This document shows, piece by piece, positions 60,727-64,000 of a stretch of DNA of 64,000 nucleotides (the first letter of the stretch is position 1; the number at the start of each line of letters is the position of its first letter). The position numbers and the translations under genes are program-made. The DNA lies in contig CM038910.1 in assembly GCA_021904315.1 (NCBI GenBank), forward strand, positions 25,864,256-25,928,255, given 5' to 3'. The notes under the pieces are model-generated. The model was not told the origin of the DNA and ran no database searches. It worked only from the letters and a program-made list of their open reading frames with translations. The stretch comes from Sphagnum magellanicum (taxonomy: Eukaryota; Streptophyta; Sphagnopsida; Sphagnales; Sphagnaceae).

Positions 60727-63700
60727 ATGCAGCAGGAGCAGGAGCATATCTATAATGCGTGGTTGCCGCCATGTGTGGTGGAGGAGGTGAGAAAAGAGCC
60801 GGGGCGGTTTCATCAGTTGGTTTGCTTGTTAAAGGAAAGCCTTGTGGATGAGTCTCCGGCTGCGAGGTTGGCCACTACCAGATGGATCCCTGTCATCACC
60901 ACGTACGTCCTAGTCCATGCTCACACTCTTCTTCTTCTTCTTCAGCAAATCCTTCTTTGGATGATCTGATTAGGTCGTCAGATTTGGTTTGCAAGCTCCT
61001 TGAAACTTGGGTTCTCCTGCAACCAAGTTACAGTAATCTAGCAGCTTCTATTTTGTCCACAGAACTCCTCTTCCTTCTCGTCAGAAATACATTTCAAGCA
61101 AATTTCTCTAGCTAGCTAGTAACTGGGGTGCTGATTGCCTATGAATTCCAAACCCTAGCTTTTGTTGCTTGCCGGTGATGGTTTAGGACCCAAGAAGATC
61201 AGCTCCAGAAAAACAAAAAGAAAAAAATCTCCACAGTGCAGCATTACCTAGTGAGAGCTTCTATATATGATGATCATCTTGAAAAGAAAGAAATCCTGAG
61301 TCAGTGGTTTTTTTAGTTTTGGTTGCTTCTAATGGGATGAATTGTGTGTGTGTTTGTGTGTGTTTTGTTTTTGCTAATGATTCCTTGGTTCCCCTTTATT
61401 CATTGGTTGATGATGCAGATTTGTGAAATCCAAGAGTGAATTGGCAATTGCTGATCTGGAGGCTGTGGTACAAATTGGTTTGGATTTAGTTCTACAATCA
61501 TCAGACAATTTGACCATTCAAGTAAGTACCCTTTTGCATGCACGTAAGCATGCACTTGTTGCAATTCAATTCCTGCAACAACAACAACAAAAACATCATC
61601 ATCAACAACAGCATACTTCTTTCTTTCTTCTGTCAAACACAAAACATTTTGCAGCTTGGATTTCATTGATTTCTTCCAAGTTTCCAGCACCTCTTGAGTT
61701 CCAGAATGGGTTCTTTCAAGTTCCCAGAATTTCTCAATTCAAGAATGAATTTTTTGGAGTTCTGGAATATGATAAAGAATGGTTGTTTTTCAAGTTCCAG
61801 AACTTGATCACAAGTGAAATTTTTTGAGTTCTACAACTTGATCAAGAAAGAATTTTTCAGGTTCCAGAAACTTGATCAAGATTTTTTTTGAGTTCCCAGA
61901 AGTTGATCAAGAAGTTTTTGGAGTTGGGGTTAATCTTGAGATTTTACTAAAAAAAATTAGAGTTTGAATTTTGAATGTCCATCTTTTGTCTGGAAAAAAA
62001 AAAAGCCTGGGATATTTTTTGGCTATTGAATTTTCTTTAATTGCTTGGTTTGAAATTCTGGTTTTTTAATTTTGATCAATTTGTGATCGGGTTGGCAATT
62101 GCAAATGAAACAGCAAAGATGGGGACATTGTGTGACACGGTTAGTGTGCAAGTATCACAAGAAATTGCATTTGGAGGTCGAATGGAAGCCATTTTATGAA
62201 ATGCTTTTGAGCACACACTTCAAAAGGTGCATACATGTGTATACATAAAATTAATGGTACATTAAATTATTTTGGATTTTGGTTAGTGACATTAAAGTGG
62301 CATTTTTGGCATGTTTGGATTTACTGGCATTGTTTTAAAAGCTTACATGAAGTGTTTTTTGGGTGACCTAATTTGTGTGATTTGAATTTTCAGGCGGTAC
62401 TCGTATGAAGGATTGGCTATGAGAACACATCACTTGGACTCCATTGTTGCTCTGGTGCGCTGCTGTCGCCGCTTCTTTCCACTCAGTTCAGGTGCTGAAA
62501 TTTGGTTTGAATTTCGGTAAGTCCAAACTGTTGCTTGGTTCCTGCATGCAATGCATCATTATCATCATCATCCATGTCTGCAAGAAAAAAAGAACGTTTT
62601 GTACAAGTTAACCCCTTCCAACTGGCCCACAAAAAAAGAAAAATGAGAAAAAAAGAAAAAAGAGAAACGAAAAAGAAAAAATCTCAATCCACCACGCCCC
62701 TTGGGGTGTGCTGATAATAATAATACTAATAACTCTATAATACCCAAAGCTCAAAAATGTAAAGTGAAGTTAGTGTAAACATTTTGTTGTGGAATTTTGT
62801 GTTTTCATAATTATTGCAGGCCAGCACTTGATGATATAACTCACAACTCAGCTTTGGAGTCACTTGGTTTCCTTTCCCTGTTTTTACCAACATCAATTCT
62901 CAAGAGATCAGAATGCGATCTGCAATTGTCACCACAGTGAGTATATTTAATACTGCTTCTTTTTTGTGGCAAAATAATTATTAATAATACCCTTCTATCT
63001 CATCATGAGGCAGGCTGGCTGGCTTGTTTGGTCACTTGCAATATTCTAGTTGTAGAAGAGAGATGGGTTTCTATGCAAGAATCTGCACCTGTGGCTCTTA
63101 TGAAACTTACATGTGATTGTAGGCAAACTTTTAATGACAGTTATGTCTCTGATATTGTTTGTTTTGAAGAATGTGGTTTTCATGTTCTTTTTGCACTTTT
63201 GCCGGGGATGGGGGGTTTGGGTCAAAACAGAGATTGGATATCAGAATGCTTAAAACTGTGGGCTTCTTTGCCAAATTGCCGTTACTGGAATCTTCAATGG
63301 GCATCTCTCATAGCTCGCTGCATCAAGCATTCTGTCGGCTCTGTTGATTGGGAGCCATTCCTTCCTACCCTCTTTACAAGTTTTCTTCGATCTTTTGAGG
63401 TATATGGGCAGGTCTCATAATGCTTAAATTTTTTTGCTACATCTGATTTTGCATTTTTGCCACTAAAAGTGCGAGTTGCCGATGCCCAATTTGGTAGGTG
63501 AACAATAGGATAGCAACCAATTTTCTTGCTTGTATTTTATCACTGGAATCAGCATTTTTCCGCTGGTAACTTGAAACCAGTAATCTGATTATTTCTGTGG
63601 TGGTTGGGTATACCACAACAGGTGCCTGTTGGTAAGGCAGGTGCGTGGTCTCCTGTTCAAAGGCACATTCCTCATGAAGTTGCAGTTGCCTTTGATTCCC

Positions 63701-63741
63701 GTTCAAGTCTCACTTTCTCAAAAGTTTACGGAAAGTCCATA
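60727..63741 (+). CDS. PA200: Proteasome activator PA200 (PSME4/Blm10), N-terminal part, runs off the right edge
   Basis: PA200 is a very large HEAT-like repeat protein that caps the 20S proteasome and stimulates peptide and acetylated-histone degradation in the nucleus. Seven coding exons are visible: 60727-60902, 61419-61521, 62114-62226, 62394-62516, 62820-62936, 63231-63399, 63622-63741. They join in frame with GT-AG introns to give 307 residues of a protein usually near 1,800. Matches to the plant PA200 N-terminus run in order: HIYNAWLPPCVVEEV (residues 7-21), WIPVITTFVKSKSELAI, RWGHCVTRL, RRFFPLSSGAEIWFEF, LGFLSLFLPTS, DWISECLKLWASLPNC, then DWEPFLPTLFTSFLRSFE. The ATG at 60727 gives a short MQQEQE leader before the conserved YNAWLPP, as expected. 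The last visible donor is at 63742. An ORF from 63028 runs open into exon 6, but only the part after the AG at 63229-63230 is homologous. Confidence 0.94.
61695..61925 (+). repeat. Degenerate minisatellite in PA200 intron 2
   Basis: GAGTTCCAGAACTTGATCAA and variants recur about seven times (61695, 61719, 61759, 61791, 61826, 61859, 61892) with spacing of about 24-40 bp, between the donor at 61522 and the acceptor before 62114. Confidence 0.75.
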
Positions 63742-63762
63742 GTAAGTACATCCCACCACAAA

Positions 63763-63770
63763 ATCTCTCT

Positions 63771-63826
<56 letters not shown>
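63763..63826 (+). repeat. CT microsatellite in PA200 intron 7
   Basis: An almost uninterrupted (CT)n run follows the last visible PA200 donor site at 63742. The remaining 63827-64000 is intron; no further PA200 exon is recognised before the window ends. Confidence 0.9.
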
Positions 63827-63830
<4 letters not shown>

Positions 63831-64000
63831 CTGATCTCAATTTGTGATTTAGTGACTTTTGGGTCCTCCACCGCAGTCATAAATGCATGAGTAAGCTGGG
63901 TAAGAATTAGCACAAGATAAAAATATCCTCTGTTTTTTTGGGGGTGTCAACTATCATGGCAACAAGATGTGGTCTTTTGAAATCCATATGTCTTTTGCAT

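Overview
This window is nuclear DNA of a land plant. It is AT-rich with long gene-poor stretches. It holds three well-supported spliced protein genes between 37.6 kb and the right edge, and decayed genes and transposon relics elsewhere. Plant origin rests on a DYW-type pentatricopeptide repeat (PPR) relic, a MOB1 protein with the plant-type N-terminus, a patatin-like lipase, a PA200 proteasome activator and CCCTAAA telomere-type motifs. The wording of the PPR repeats (GHVKCGQ, SLVDMYAKCG) resembles what I remember from fern PPR families, so a fern is my best guess. A lycophyte or bryophyte cannot be excluded from sequence alone.

Layout. 1-11 kb: no recognisable gene, but several short degenerate tandem repeats and one MITE-like inverted repeat. 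11.2-12.4 kb (minus): relic of a Ty3/gypsy integrase followed by a PHD-finger-like cysteine motif. 16.6 kb (plus): weak copia-protease-like relic. 17.9-18.3 kb and 32.8-33.0 kb (both minus): two pieces of a hAT-like transposase family. 21.6-22.4 kb (plus): Myb/SANT (trihelix-type) pseudogene. 22.9-24.7 kb (plus): DYW PPR pseudogene. 25-37 kb: diverged repeats, a hairpin MITE, a palindrome built of TTAGGG units, tRNA-like (SINE-like) relics and GTAG/ATCC minisatellites.

37,645-41,252 (plus): eight-exon patatin-like phospholipase with the complete catalytic dyad and a long low-complexity C-terminal tail. 42,523-44,672 (minus): complete seven-exon MOB1, convergent with the patatin gene. Diverged repeats lie upstream of MOB1 at 45 kb. 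50.8-52.3 kb (plus): a second, more decayed PPR pseudogene. 52.3-60.7 kb: tandem repeats (including a fresh 140-bp triplicate), two 5S-rRNA-like relics and a tRNA-derived SINE. 60,727 to past the right edge (plus): first seven coding exons of the proteasome activator PA200/PSME4.

The three live genes do not form a pathway: lipid acyl hydrolysis, Hippo/NDR-type kinase co-activation and proteasome capping. I found no clearly new biological system. The observations most worth checking are the patatin tail, the integrase with a PHD-like finger, the 5S-like relics and the TTAGGG palindrome. Exon boundaries were set by hand from GT-AG sites, reading-frame continuity and remembered family sequences. 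No alignment or database search was run.
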